NCBI RefSeq assembly: GCF_000341105.1
Contig: NZ_ANBB01000008.1
Span: 62,001-126,000 of the forward strand
Source: Nocardiopsis potens DSM 45234
GTDB taxonomy: Bacteria; Actinomycetota; Actinomycetes; Streptosporangiales; Streptosporangiaceae
Direction: 5' to 3'
DNA length: 64,000 nt
In this document: positions 57,452-64,000 of the stretch, in pieces
Layout: each line of letters opens with the position of its first letter
Position numbering within the stretch: the first letter of the stretch is position 1
The notes under the pieces: generated by a model
The model's input: the letters and a program-made list of their open reading frames with translations, nothing else
Told to the model about the DNA's origin: nothing
The model's database searches: none
Translations under genes and position numbers: made by a program

Positions 57452-58258
57452 GTGCCGATCACCGAAGAGTCCGCCGACCGGGCGCGGCGGCTGCGCGAAC
57501 TGCACCGCCCGGGCGACCCGCTGGTCCTGGTCAACGTCTGGGACGCGGCGAGCGCCCGGACCGTCGCCGCGGTCCCCGGCACCGCGGCGCTGGCCACCGC
57601 CAGCTGGTCGATCGCCGCCGCGCGCGGGTTCGCCGACGGCGAGCGGATGCCGCTGGAGGAGATGCTGGACGGCATCGCCCGGGTCGCCGCGGCGGTGGAC
57701 CTGCCGGTCAGCGCCGACCTGGAGCGCGGCTACGGCGCGGACGCGGCCGCCGTCGGGGCGAGCGCGGCCCGGATGCTGGAGGCCGGCGCGGTCGGCTGCA
57801 ACATCGAGGACGGGCTGCCCGAGGGGGACCCCGCGGGGCCGCTCCGCCCGCTGGACGAGCAGCTGGAGCGGTTGCGAGCGGTGCGCGAGGCGGGCGAGCG
57901 GGCCGGTGTCCCGCTGGTGCTCAACGCGCGCACCGACGCGCTCATTTCGGGCCTCCCGGTGCGGGAGGCGGTCCGGCGCGGCCGGGCCTTCCTGGACGCC
58001 GGGGCCGACTGCGTGTTCGTGCTCGGCGCCGCGACGGTCCCGGTCATCGGGGAGCTGGTCGAGGCGCTGGACGGGCGGGTCTCGGTGGCGGCCTCGGCCG
58101 ACGGGCCGCCGCTGCCGGAGCTGGCCGCGGCCGGCGTGGCCCGGGTCAGCATGGGGCCGGGGCCGATGGGCGCGGCCTACGCCGCGCTGCGCCGCCTGGC
58201 CGAGGAGGCTTCGGCGGGCCGCCCGCTCCCCGCTGACCTGGCCTTCCGCCCGTCCTGA
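57452..58258 (+). CDS. Isocitrate lyase/PEP-phosphomutase superfamily protein
   Basis: 268 residues from a GTG start. PLVLVNVWDAASARTVAAVPGTAALATASWSIAAARGFADGE has the active-site WD-x-x-S pattern; LPVSADLERGYG and GCNIEDG are the Mg-binding and catalytic segments. These enzymes make or break C-C or C-P bonds; the oxaloacetase or methylisocitrate-lyase-like branch is possible, but specificity is not visible. The tandem-MerR regulator follows 10 bp later and is probably co-transcribed. Confidence 0.88.
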   Translation: MPITEESADRARRLRELHRPGDPLVLVNVWDAASARTVAAVPGTAALATASWSIAAARGFADGERMPLEEMLDGIARVAAAVDLPVSADLERGYGADAAAVGASAARMLEAGAVGCNIEDGLPEGDPAGPLRPLDEQLERLRAVREAGERAGVPLVLNARTDALISGLPVREAVRRGRAFLDAGADCVFVLGAATVPVIGELVEALDGRVSVAASADGPPLPELAAAGVARVSMGPGPMGAAYAALRRLAEEASAGRPLPADLAFRPS

Positions 58259-58268
58259 AGGGGAGGCC

Positions 58269-59039
58269 GTGCCGGAGGACCGCCGCCCGCGGCCCGAGGG
58301 GGCCGGGCCCGAGGAGCGGATGCGGATCGGCGACATCGCCCGGGCCGCCGGGGTCTCGGTCCAACAGGTGCGCAACTACGTCGACCTGGGGGTGCTGCCC
58401 CCGGTCGGGCGGACCCCGAGCAACTACCGGATCTTCACCCGCCGGCACGCCGAGGCGCTGCTCACCGCCCGCGAGCTGATCCGGGGCCACGGCTGGCAGC
58501 GCGCCTACGGCATCATGCAGGCCGTGCACGGCGGCGACGCCGCCGCCGCGCTGGCGCTGGTCGACGCCGGCCACGCCGAGCTGGACGCCGAGCGCGCCGA
58601 CATCGCCCGGGTGCTGGGGATGTTCGAGGACCTGGCCGCCGACCCGGAGGGGGCCGGCCGGCTCCGGGTGCCCCGGGGCGGCGCGCGGATCGGCGACGTG
58701 GCCGGCGCGGTCGGGATGCGCACCTCCGCGCTGCGCGTGTGGGAGGAGAAGGGGCTGCTCCGCCCCGGGCGCGACCCCGCCACCGGCCACAGGGTCTTCG
58801 ACGCGGCCGAGCTGCGCATCGCGCACGCGGTGGCGCTGCTGCGCCGGGGCGGCTACCCGCTGCCGCTCGTCGCCGCCGCGGTCGCCGAGATGCGCAGCAC
58901 CGGCGGCGCCGAGCGGGCCCGCGCCCGGCTGGCCGAGCGGGAGGAGGAGCTGCACCGCCGCAGCCTGCTCCGGCTCCGCGCCTCCGCCGCCTTCCACGCC
59001 TACCTGCGCGACCACGCGGGCGTCCCGCTGCCGGACTGA
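58269..59039 (+). CDS. Tandem MerR-domain regulator
   Basis: 256 residues with two MerR DNA-binding domains: MRIGDIARAAGVSVQQVRNYVDLGVL with NYRIFTRRHAEALL (18-80), and RIGDVAGAVGMRTSALRVWEEKGLL with GHRVFDAAELRIAH near 140-200. A helical linker joins them and a C-terminal helix follows. The GTG 58269 start has AAGGGGA in front; ATG 58320 is an alternative with GAGGAG only three bases away. It is likely co-transcribed with the PEP-mutase-like gene upstream. Two HTHs in one chain could recognise half-sites without homodimerising. Confidence 0.87.
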   Translation: MPEDRRPRPEGAGPEERMRIGDIARAAGVSVQQVRNYVDLGVLPPVGRTPSNYRIFTRRHAEALLTARELIRGHGWQRAYGIMQAVHGGDAAAALALVDAGHAELDAERADIARVLGMFEDLAADPEGAGRLRVPRGGARIGDVAGAVGMRTSALRVWEEKGLLRPGRDPATGHRVFDAAELRIAHAVALLRRGGYPLPLVAAAVAEMRSTGGAERARARLAEREEELHRRSLLRLRASAAFHAYLRDHAGVPLPD

Positions 59040-59100
59040 CCGGGGCGGCGGCTCGGACCCGGAGCCGTGCTATCTCCACCTGGGCCTGGACACCCTCCGC

Positions 59101-59475
59101 ATGGACATCGACCACCAGGAGTACCTGGACGCCCTCGTCCTCACCAAGGGGGCGTCCGGGTGGCGGTTCCTCTTCTGCGGCATCACGGAGGAACTGAGGG
59201 AGACGTACGACTTCGAAACGGCGTCCGAGCGGATGAAGACCATGCTCGACGTGTTCCCCGAGCTGTTCCCCGGCCACGACCACTCCGGTCTGCGCGCGGT
59301 TGGAGGAGCGGCTCTGAGCCTGCGCTCCGACGTCCCCGGGCCGGTCCGGGCCGGTCCGGTCCGGGCCCGTCGCCGCCGCTCTGGACATCGCCGCCGGGCA
59401 CCGCACGCGGAGCGGGGGTCGGGGCCGGTTCGCGGCGGCCGCGGTCACCCGGCCGGCGCCGTCCGCCCCCCGTAG
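59101..59475 (+). CDS. Small protein or gene remnant of unknown function
   Basis: The first ~75 residues (MDIDHQEYLDALVLTKGASGW, RFLFCGITEELRETYDFETA, SERMKTMLDVFPELFPGHDHSG) look coded, with balanced composition, unlike the Arg/Pro-rich tail after about residue 80. The frame also appears open upstream (YLHLGLDTLR), and the last residues overlap the DUF418 gene on the other strand. No family is recognised. It may be a small intact gene with a shifted start or a truncated larger one. Confidence 0.35.
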   Translation: MDIDHQEYLDALVLTKGASGWRFLFCGITEELRETYDFETASERMKTMLDVFPELFPGHDHSGLRAVGGAALSLRSDVPGPVRAGPVRARRRRSGHRRRAPHAERGSGPVRGGRGHPAGAVRPP

Positions 59476-60719
59476 ACGAGGCGGCGCAGCGCGGCCTCGG
59501 CGGGGCCGCGCCGGCCGGCGCGTTCCAGCAGGTGGGCGCCGACCGCGGTGACCAGCCACACGGCGACGGCGTACAGCAGCGCGGTGGCGCTGCCCAGGTG
59601 GGCGCCGAGGCCCAGCCCCCAGGCGGCCAGCACCGGGGAGAAGAGCACCGAGTGCGCGAGGTAGCAGGAGAGCGACCGCTTGCCCACCGCCGTGGTCAGC
59701 GCGACCGGGAGGCCGGACCGGATCCGCGCCGGCATGGCGTGCGCGGCCAGGGTGATCGCGGCGGCGTAGCCGAGCCCGCCGGGCAGCCCGGTCAGCGCCT
59801 GGAGCATGAAGAGCGGCCCGGTCTCGACCGCGTAGGCGGCCGGCAGGTCCAGGGCGCCGACGTGGAAGAGGGCGGCGGGCAGCCCCCCGGCCCAGCCGAT
59901 CGCGATGCCGGCGACCGCGGTGCGGCGGAGCAGCGGGAGGTGGTCGCCGGGGCGGTCCAGGACGCCGCGGCGGGCGGCCCAGAACCCGAGCAGGATCGCG
60001 GCGTGGAAGGAGAAGGAGAACAGCGCGCCGCCGAGGGTGACGGTGAGGGCCCAGGTCTCCAGCCGGGTCAGCGCGGCGGCGAGCGGGTCGGTCTCGGTCG
60101 AGGCGTAGAGGTCCGCCGAGGTCGGCCCCTGCGGGGGCGCCGCCGCGGCGGGCTGCGCGGCGGCGTCCAGGTAGGTGAGCGCGGTGAGGGCGGCGAGCAG
60201 GAGGAGCGCGATGCCGGCCGCGGTGAGCAGGGTGCGGTCGCCGCGCCGGATGAACAGGGTGCCCAGGACGGCGCAGAGGATCCCGTAGACGCCGACGATG
60301 TCGCCGGCCATCAGCAGCGCGGCGTGGGCGGAGCCGAAGAGCAGCAGCCACAGGCCGCGCCTGCGCAGCAGGGCGGTCGCGGTGCGCGGGTCGGTGCCGG
60401 CCTCGGTCTGGCGCCGGTGGAGGCGCATCATGCCGTAGCCGAACATGAACGCGAATAGCGGGAAGACCCGCAGGTCCAGGGCGGTGACCATGGCGAACTG
60501 CACGGCGGTGTCGAGCGGGCCGCCGTCGACCGGGTGCCAGCCGGCCGGCCCGGTCCGGGCCGCCCAGAGGTGGAAGACGGTGTTGGAGGCGACGATCAGC
60601 AGCAGCATCGCGCCGCGGGCGAGGTCGGGGGCGAGGGAGCGCTCGCCGGCCCGGACCGGTCCGCGCATCGGTCCCCGGTTCCGGCCCGCCGGTCGCGGGG
60701 CGCTCTCTTCGGTCGCCAT
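59445..60719 (-). CDS. DUF418 membrane protein
   Basis: 424 residues with about nine or ten hydrophobic segments. SLAPDLARGAMLLLIVASNTVFHLWAA and VFPLFAFMFGYGMMRLHRRQTE at the N-terminus and SLSCYLAHSVLFSPVLAAWGLGLG at the C-terminus are DUF418/YeiB-type, a family distantly related to acyltransferase-3. The catalytic function is unknown. It is divergent from a TetR gene across a perfect 12-bp inverted repeat and is probably repressed by it. Confidence 0.9.
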   Translation of the reverse strand: MATEESAPRPAGRNRGPMRGPVRAGERSLAPDLARGAMLLLIVASNTVFHLWAARTGPAGWHPVDGGPLDTAVQFAMVTALDLRVFPLFAFMFGYGMMRLHRRQTEAGTDPRTATALLRRRGLWLLLFGSAHAALLMAGDIVGVYGILCAVLGTLFIRRGDRTLLTAAGIALLLLAALTALTYLDAAAQPAAAAPPQGPTSADLYASTETDPLAAALTRLETWALTVTLGGALFSFSFHAAILLGFWAARRGVLDRPGDHLPLLRRTAVAGIAIGWAGGLPAALFHVGALDLPAAYAVETGPLFMLQALTGLPGGLGYAAAITLAAHAMPARIRSGLPVALTTAVGKRSLSCYLAHSVLFSPVLAAWGLGLGAHLGSATALLYAVAVWLVTAVGAHLLERAGRRGPAEAALRRLVYGGRTAPAG

Positions 60720-60745
60720 GGCCGCTCCCCCTAGAAACATCGAAC

Positions 60746-60776
60746 AGCGTTCGGAGTACTTGTAACTCCGAACGCT
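60746..60776. promoter_or_regulatory. TetR operator AGCGTTCGGAGT-N7-ACTCCGAACGCT
   Basis: Perfect 12-bp inverted repeat in the 82-bp region between the DUF418 gene and the TetR gene. The CTATAC overlapping its right end (60774-60780) may be a -10. This is the natural target of the adjacent TetR protein. Confidence 0.75.
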
Positions 60777-60801
60777 ATACGGGGTTTATGATGGGCGCAA
60801 G

Positions 60802-61542
60802 ATGAGCGAACGGCAGACCTCCGATCCGACGGCCGCACTGCGCCTGCTCTGGGGCGAGCACCCCGAGCCGCGGCGCGGGCCCAGGCGCGGCCTCGACCTG
60901 GGCCGCATCGTCGCGGCCGCCGTCGAACTCGCCGACGAGGAGGGCGAGCGCGGGCTGTCCATGCGCGGGGTCGCCTCTCGGCTGGGCATCGGCACCGCGT
61001 CGCTCTACACCTACGTGCCGAGCCGCACCGAGCTGACCGCGCTGATGCTGGACGCGATCGTCGCCGAGGCCCCGCTGCCGGAGGACCTCCCCGGCACCTG
61101 GCGGGAGAGGATCGAGGCCTGGGCCCGCCGCGACTGGGCGATGTTCCGCGCCCGCCCGTGGGCGCTGCGCCTGACCGAGCGCCCGCTGCTCGGCCCCAAC
61201 CTGCTCGCCTGGTACGAGTCGGCGCTGCGCGCCCTGTCCGAGAACGGCCTGTCCCCGGTGGAGAACGCCTCGGTCATCGAGTCGGTGGACGCCTACGTGC
61301 AGGGCGTCGCGCGGCTCACCGCCGACCAGGAGGAGAACCGCGCCGGCGGCGACGAGCCCTGGGACGCCCGGCACCGGGCCTACATCGCCCGGCGGGTGGA
61401 CTTCTCCGCCTACCCGCTGTGGGCCGAGGCCGCGGTCGGCGACGCCCTCGGCGGCCCCGCCGACCACTTCGAGTCCGGCCTGCGCATGCTGCTCGACGGG
61501 GTGGAGGCCGACGTGCGCCGCCGCTCCGAGCGGCGGGACTGA
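60802..61542 (+). CDS. TetR family regulator of the DUF418 gene
   Basis: 246 residues. LDLGRIVAAAVELADEEGERGLSMRGVASRLGIGTASLYTYVPSRTELTALMLDAI is the HTH; an N-terminal extension (LWGEHPEPRRGPRRG) and TetR_C-type effector domain follow the pattern of tetracycline-repressor-like proteins. It faces the DUF418 gene across a 12-bp palindrome. A conserved PWALRLTERPLLGPNLLAWYE block lies in the middle of the effector domain. Confidence 0.92.
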   Translation: MSERQTSDPTAALRLLWGEHPEPRRGPRRGLDLGRIVAAAVELADEEGERGLSMRGVASRLGIGTASLYTYVPSRTELTALMLDAIVAEAPLPEDLPGTWRERIEAWARRDWAMFRARPWALRLTERPLLGPNLLAWYESALRALSENGLSPVENASVIESVDAYVQGVARLTADQEENRAGGDEPWDARHRAYIARRVDFSAYPLWAEAAVGDALGGPADHFESGLRMLLDGVEADVRRRSERRD

Positions 61543-61575
61543 GAAGGGCGGGCGTTCCGGAGCGCCGCCCCAGGG

Positions 61576-61629
61576 CGATGATCTTGGCGTTGCGGCCCTG
61601 CCAGAGCGCTCTGGCAGGGCCGATCATCG
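61576..61629. repeat. Long palindrome between convergent genes (copy 2, right arm shortened)
   Basis: Begins CGATGATCTTGGCGTTGCGG and pairs around CAGAGC/GCTCTG at 61607/61608. The inner 15 bp of each arm are perfect; in the right arm ten bases matching CAACGCCAAG have been deleted before ATCATCG. Compared with copy 1, complementary substitutions (GTCAG/CTGAC to GCCAG/CTGGC) keep the pairing. It lies between convergent TetR and Vgb-like genes. Confidence 0.8.
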
Positions 61630-61683
61630 GAGGCAGGGGGCGGGGCGTCCTCCGGTGTTCAGCGTCCTTTTCCCGGCGGCGTT

Positions 61684-62577
61684 CTACCGGGCCACCCGGG
61701 CGGCGGCGCCGGTCTCCAGGGCCGTCCACAGCGCGCCGTCCGGGCCCACCGCGATGCCGTGCGGCTCGGAGTCCCGCGCGGGCAGATCGTACTCGGCGGT
61801 CCCGCCGCCGGCGGTGATCCGGCCGACCCGCCCGGACGCCCACTCGGTGAACCAGCACTCCCCGGCGGCGGCCGCGACGACCGCGTGCGGCCGGCACCCG
61901 GGGTCGGGGAGCGGGAACTCCTCGATCGCGCCGTCCACCGAGATCCTGCCGATCCGGCCGGCCAGGAGCTCGGCGAACCAGAGCGCCTCGCCGTCGGAGG
62001 CGATGCCCACCGGGCCCGCCCCCGGCTCGGGCAGCGGGTGGACGGTGGTTCCGCCGCCGGTGTCCATCCGCCCGATCGCGTTCCCCTGGTTGAGGGTGAA
62101 CCAGAGCGCCCCGTCCGGGCCGGCGGCGATCACGGCGGGGAAGGCCCCCGGGGACGGCAGCGGGTACTCGGTGATCTCCCCGCCGGTGGTGATCCGGCCG
62201 ATCCGGTCGGCGCCCGGGGCGGTGAACCACAGCGCGCCGTCGGGGCCCGCGGTGATCCCGTAGGGCGCGCTCCCGGCCCGGGGCAGCCGGAACAGGGAGG
62301 TCTCCCCGTCCACCGAGATCCGGCCGATCGCGTCCGCCCCGCCCAGGGTGAACCACATCGCACCGTCGGGGCCGGGGGCGATGACCATCGGCCGGGAGTC
62401 CGGAAGCTCCAGCGGGTACTCGGCGACCGCCCCGTCGAGGCCGAGCCGGGCGATCCGGCCGCCGTGCACCAGGGTCAGCCACAGCGCCCCGTCCGGGCCG
62501 GCCGCGATGCCGTAGGGGCCGGCCTTCCCGTCCGAGACGGGGACCTCCCGGACGCCGGGGGTGGTGGTTTCGGGCAT
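61684..62577 (-). CDS. Virginiamycin B lyase-like beta-propeller protein
   Basis: 297 residues with about seven repeats of the Vgb blade: GIAAGPDGALWLT, VIAPGPDGAMWFT, GITAGPDGALWFTAPGADRIGRIT, VIAAGPDGALWFT, GIASDGEALWFAE, AVVAAAAGECWFTE and GIAVGPDGALW. Vgb linearises streptogramin B by an elimination reaction that needs His and Glu residues on the last blades; SGCRPHAVV/CWFTEWA-like positions are compatible, but the exact catalytic set cannot be confirmed here. There is no signal peptide. It could be a resistance enzyme or a general beta-propeller. Confidence 0.85.
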   Translation of the reverse strand: MPETTTPGVREVPVSDGKAGPYGIAAGPDGALWLTLVHGGRIARLGLDGAVAEYPLELPDSRPMVIAPGPDGAMWFTLGGADAIGRISVDGETSLFRLPRAGSAPYGITAGPDGALWFTAPGADRIGRITTGGEITEYPLPSPGAFPAVIAAGPDGALWFTLNQGNAIGRMDTGGGTTVHPLPEPGAGPVGIASDGEALWFAELLAGRIGRISVDGAIEEFPLPDPGCRPHAVVAAAAGECWFTEWASGRVGRITAGGGTAEYDLPARDSEPHGIAVGPDGALWTALETGAAARVAR

Positions 62578-62742
62578 CGGGCCGCCTTTCCGGTGGGCTG
62601 GTGCGCGGCGCGCGGGGTACGGCCGGACCGCCGGAGAACCCTGCCACCGTCCGCCGCCGCCGGCAACCGGTTTTCCGCCGCCGGGGCCCGGCGGCGCCAG
62701 GGCGGCGGCGCACGCCCCGCCGTTCTCTGCCAGGATCCCACC

Positions 62743-63672
62743 ATGTCCGTTCGCGAACTCGTCGTCCTCGGCACCTCCAGCGCCGTGCCCACCAAGCGGC
62801 GCAACCACAACGGCTACTTCCTCCGGTGGGACGGCGGCGGCCTGCTCTTCGACCCGGGGGAGGGCACCCAGCGGCAGATGCGGTTCGCCGGGCTGGCCGC
62901 CGCCGACATCACCCGGATCTGCGTGACGCACTTCCACGGCGACCACTGCCTCGGCCTGCCGGGGGTGGTGCAGCGCATCTCCCGCGACCGGGTCCAGCAC
63001 ACCGTGCGGGCGGTCTACCCGGAGCAGGGCGAGGAGTACTGGCGGCGGCTGCGGCACGCGACCTCCTTCACCTCCTCCCGGCCGGTGGTCGGCCAGCCGG
63101 TCGGCGGCGAGGGCGCCTGCCCGCTCGGCGACGACGGGCTGCACCTCACCGCGCTGCCGCTGGACCACAGCATCCCCGCCTACGGGTACCGGGTGCAGGA
63201 GCCGGACGGATGGCGGATGGTGCCCGAGCGGCTGGCCGCCGCCGGGGTCACCGGCCCCGACATCGGCCGGCTGCAGCGCGAGGGCGAGCTGCGCACCCCC
63301 TCCGGCCGCACGGTCGCACTGGCCGACTGCGCCGAGCCGCGCCCCGGCCAGGCGATGGCCTTCGTCATGGACACCGGGATGTGCGACAACGCCTTCCGCC
63401 TCGCCGACGGCGCCGACCTGCTCGTCATCGAGTCCACCTACCTCGACGCCGACGCGTCCCTGGCCCGCTCCTACCGGCACCTCACCGCGGGCCAGGCCGG
63501 CCGGATCGCCGCCGAGTCCGGCGTCCGCCGCCTGGTCCTCACCCACATCTCCGAGCGCTACGACGCCGACCAGGACCCGCGCTTCATCGAGGAGGCCGCC
63601 GCGCACTTCTCCGGCGACATCGTCCTCGCCCAGGACCTGGCCCGGATCAAGGTCCCCAAGCGCCGCCCCTGA
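62743..63672 (+). CDS. rnz: Ribonuclease Z (tRNA 3' processing endonuclease)
   Basis: 309 residues. The MBL motif VTHFHGDHCLGLPG (His63, His65, Asp67, His68) and GLLFDPGEGTQRQM are RNase Z signatures; LDHSIPAYGYRV and MDTGMCDNAF supply further metal-binding positions, and TH at ERVLTHISERY the last. It cleaves 3' trailers of tRNA precursors. RHATSFTSSR replaces the longer exosite of eukaryotic enzymes. Family assignment is clear from motif order and length. Confidence 0.92.
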   Translation: MSVRELVVLGTSSAVPTKRRNHNGYFLRWDGGGLLFDPGEGTQRQMRFAGLAAADITRICVTHFHGDHCLGLPGVVQRISRDRVQHTVRAVYPEQGEEYWRRLRHATSFTSSRPVVGQPVGGEGACPLGDDGLHLTALPLDHSIPAYGYRVQEPDGWRMVPERLAAAGVTGPDIGRLQREGELRTPSGRTVALADCAEPRPGQAMAFVMDTGMCDNAFRLADGADLLVIESTYLDADASLARSYRHLTAGQAGRIAAESGVRRLVLTHISERYDADQDPRFIEEAAAHFSGDIVLAQDLARIKVPKRRP

Positions 63673-63824
63673 GCGCTCCGCCGCACCGGCCGGCCTGCGC
63701 GGCGCCCGGTGCGCAGAAGGGCGGCCGCGGCCCCGGGGCGCCGCCGGCGGGAACCCGGTCCGGGACGCCCCGGGGCGGGCCGGGGGCCGTGGTGCCCCGG
63801 CCGCCCCGCGCCTAGCGTGAGGGG

Positions 63825-64000
63825 ATGAGCGCCTCCTCCGATGACCGGGACCCGCACCCCTTCGACGTCGACGCCTTCCTGGAGCGCCCCCTGGTCGCCC
63901 GGGTGGCCACCCTCGGCCCGTCCGGAGCGCCCGCGGTCAGGCCGGTCTGGTACCTGTGGGAGCGGGGCGCCCTGTGGTGGATCACCGGCGCCTACGCGGC
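63825..64000 (+). CDS. Pyridoxamine 5'-phosphate oxidase/F420-dependent reductase-like protein (partial)
   Basis: Only the first 58 residues are in the window: PFDVDAFLERPLVARVATLGPSGAPAVRPVWYLWERGALWWITGAY. The N-terminal beta-barrel and the VATLGPSGxPxVxPVWY pattern are those of the PPOX/FDOR split-barrel fold that binds FMN or F420. A start ATG 63825 follows GTGAGGGG. Completion outside the window is needed for a more exact call. Confidence 0.85.
   Translation, partial: MSASSDDRDPHPFDVDAFLERPLVARVATLGPSGAPAVRPVWYLWERGALWWITGAYA

Noticed and set aside
1-64000. tRNA, rRNA or riboswitch genes
   Set aside because: No cloverleaf with invariant GGTTCGAATCC-like arms, no rRNA segments and no recognisable riboswitch core were found on reading either strand; a covariance-model scan (tRNAscan-SE, Rfam) would be decisive.

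Overview
The window is about 74% G+C with the codon bias, leaderless promoters and gene content of an actinomycete: mycothiol-type DinB enzyme, CGNR zinc-finger regulator, MmyB-type HTH regulator, SARP activator, many TetR and MerR regulators. No rRNA, tRNA or CRISPR array is visible, so the genus cannot be fixed; a Nocardiopsaceae- or Streptomyces-like chromosome arm is an inference only.

The centrepiece (about 23.8-33.3 kb) is a compact class II lanthipeptide cluster of the cinnamycin/duramycin family. On the minus strand, in the order known for cinnamycin, are a DurN/Cinorf7-like lysinoalanine-forming protein, an 80-residue precursor with core CRTSCSWGPFTIACDGSTKP, a LanM synthetase, a CinX-like aspartate hydroxylase with an N-terminal Nif11-like domain, a two-gene ABC exporter, and a small methyltransferase resembling the phosphatidylethanolamine (PE) N-methyltransferases that give self-immunity. 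Divergent to these is a SARP activator translationally coupled to a DedA-family membrane protein. The core differs from cinnamycin at five positions and carries an extra C-terminal proline beyond the lysine that normally closes the lysinoalanine bridge.

The left flank (1-23.7 kb) is a mosaic of short regulator/enzyme pairs: FAD monooxygenase with TetR, GNAT enzyme behind an apparent leader peptide, ABM and MOSC proteins, LysR next to a polysaccharide deacetylase and a drug exporter, a MerR-sliding-clamp fusion with a TPR partner, MerR with an MBL hydrolase, a TetX-like monooxygenase with TetR, and a CoA-transferase. It also holds a 1.3-kb non-coding block of 70-77-bp degenerate repeats in two opposed arrays, and two places where truncated gene remnants have collected.

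The right flank (33.4-64 kb) starts with a complete sugar ABC transporter locus (ROK repressor, lipoprotein, double ATPase, two permeases, Gfo/Idh/MocA dehydrogenase). It continues with methyltransferase, TetR/hydrolase, FG-GAP protein, a serine hydrolase-histidine kinase-response regulator operon with overlapping start/stop codons, a decayed ABC ATPase gene broken by an insertion, a CGNR/hydrolase pair, an MFS/TetR pair, a PEP-mutase-like enzyme followed by a tandem-MerR regulator, a DUF418/TetR pair, a Vgb-like lyase and ribonuclease Z. Two copies of a long palindrome (34.7 and 61.6 kb), both between convergent genes, look like a dispersed bidirectional terminator family. Most regulator/target pairs here have a clear inverted-repeat operator in the shared promoter, listed individually.
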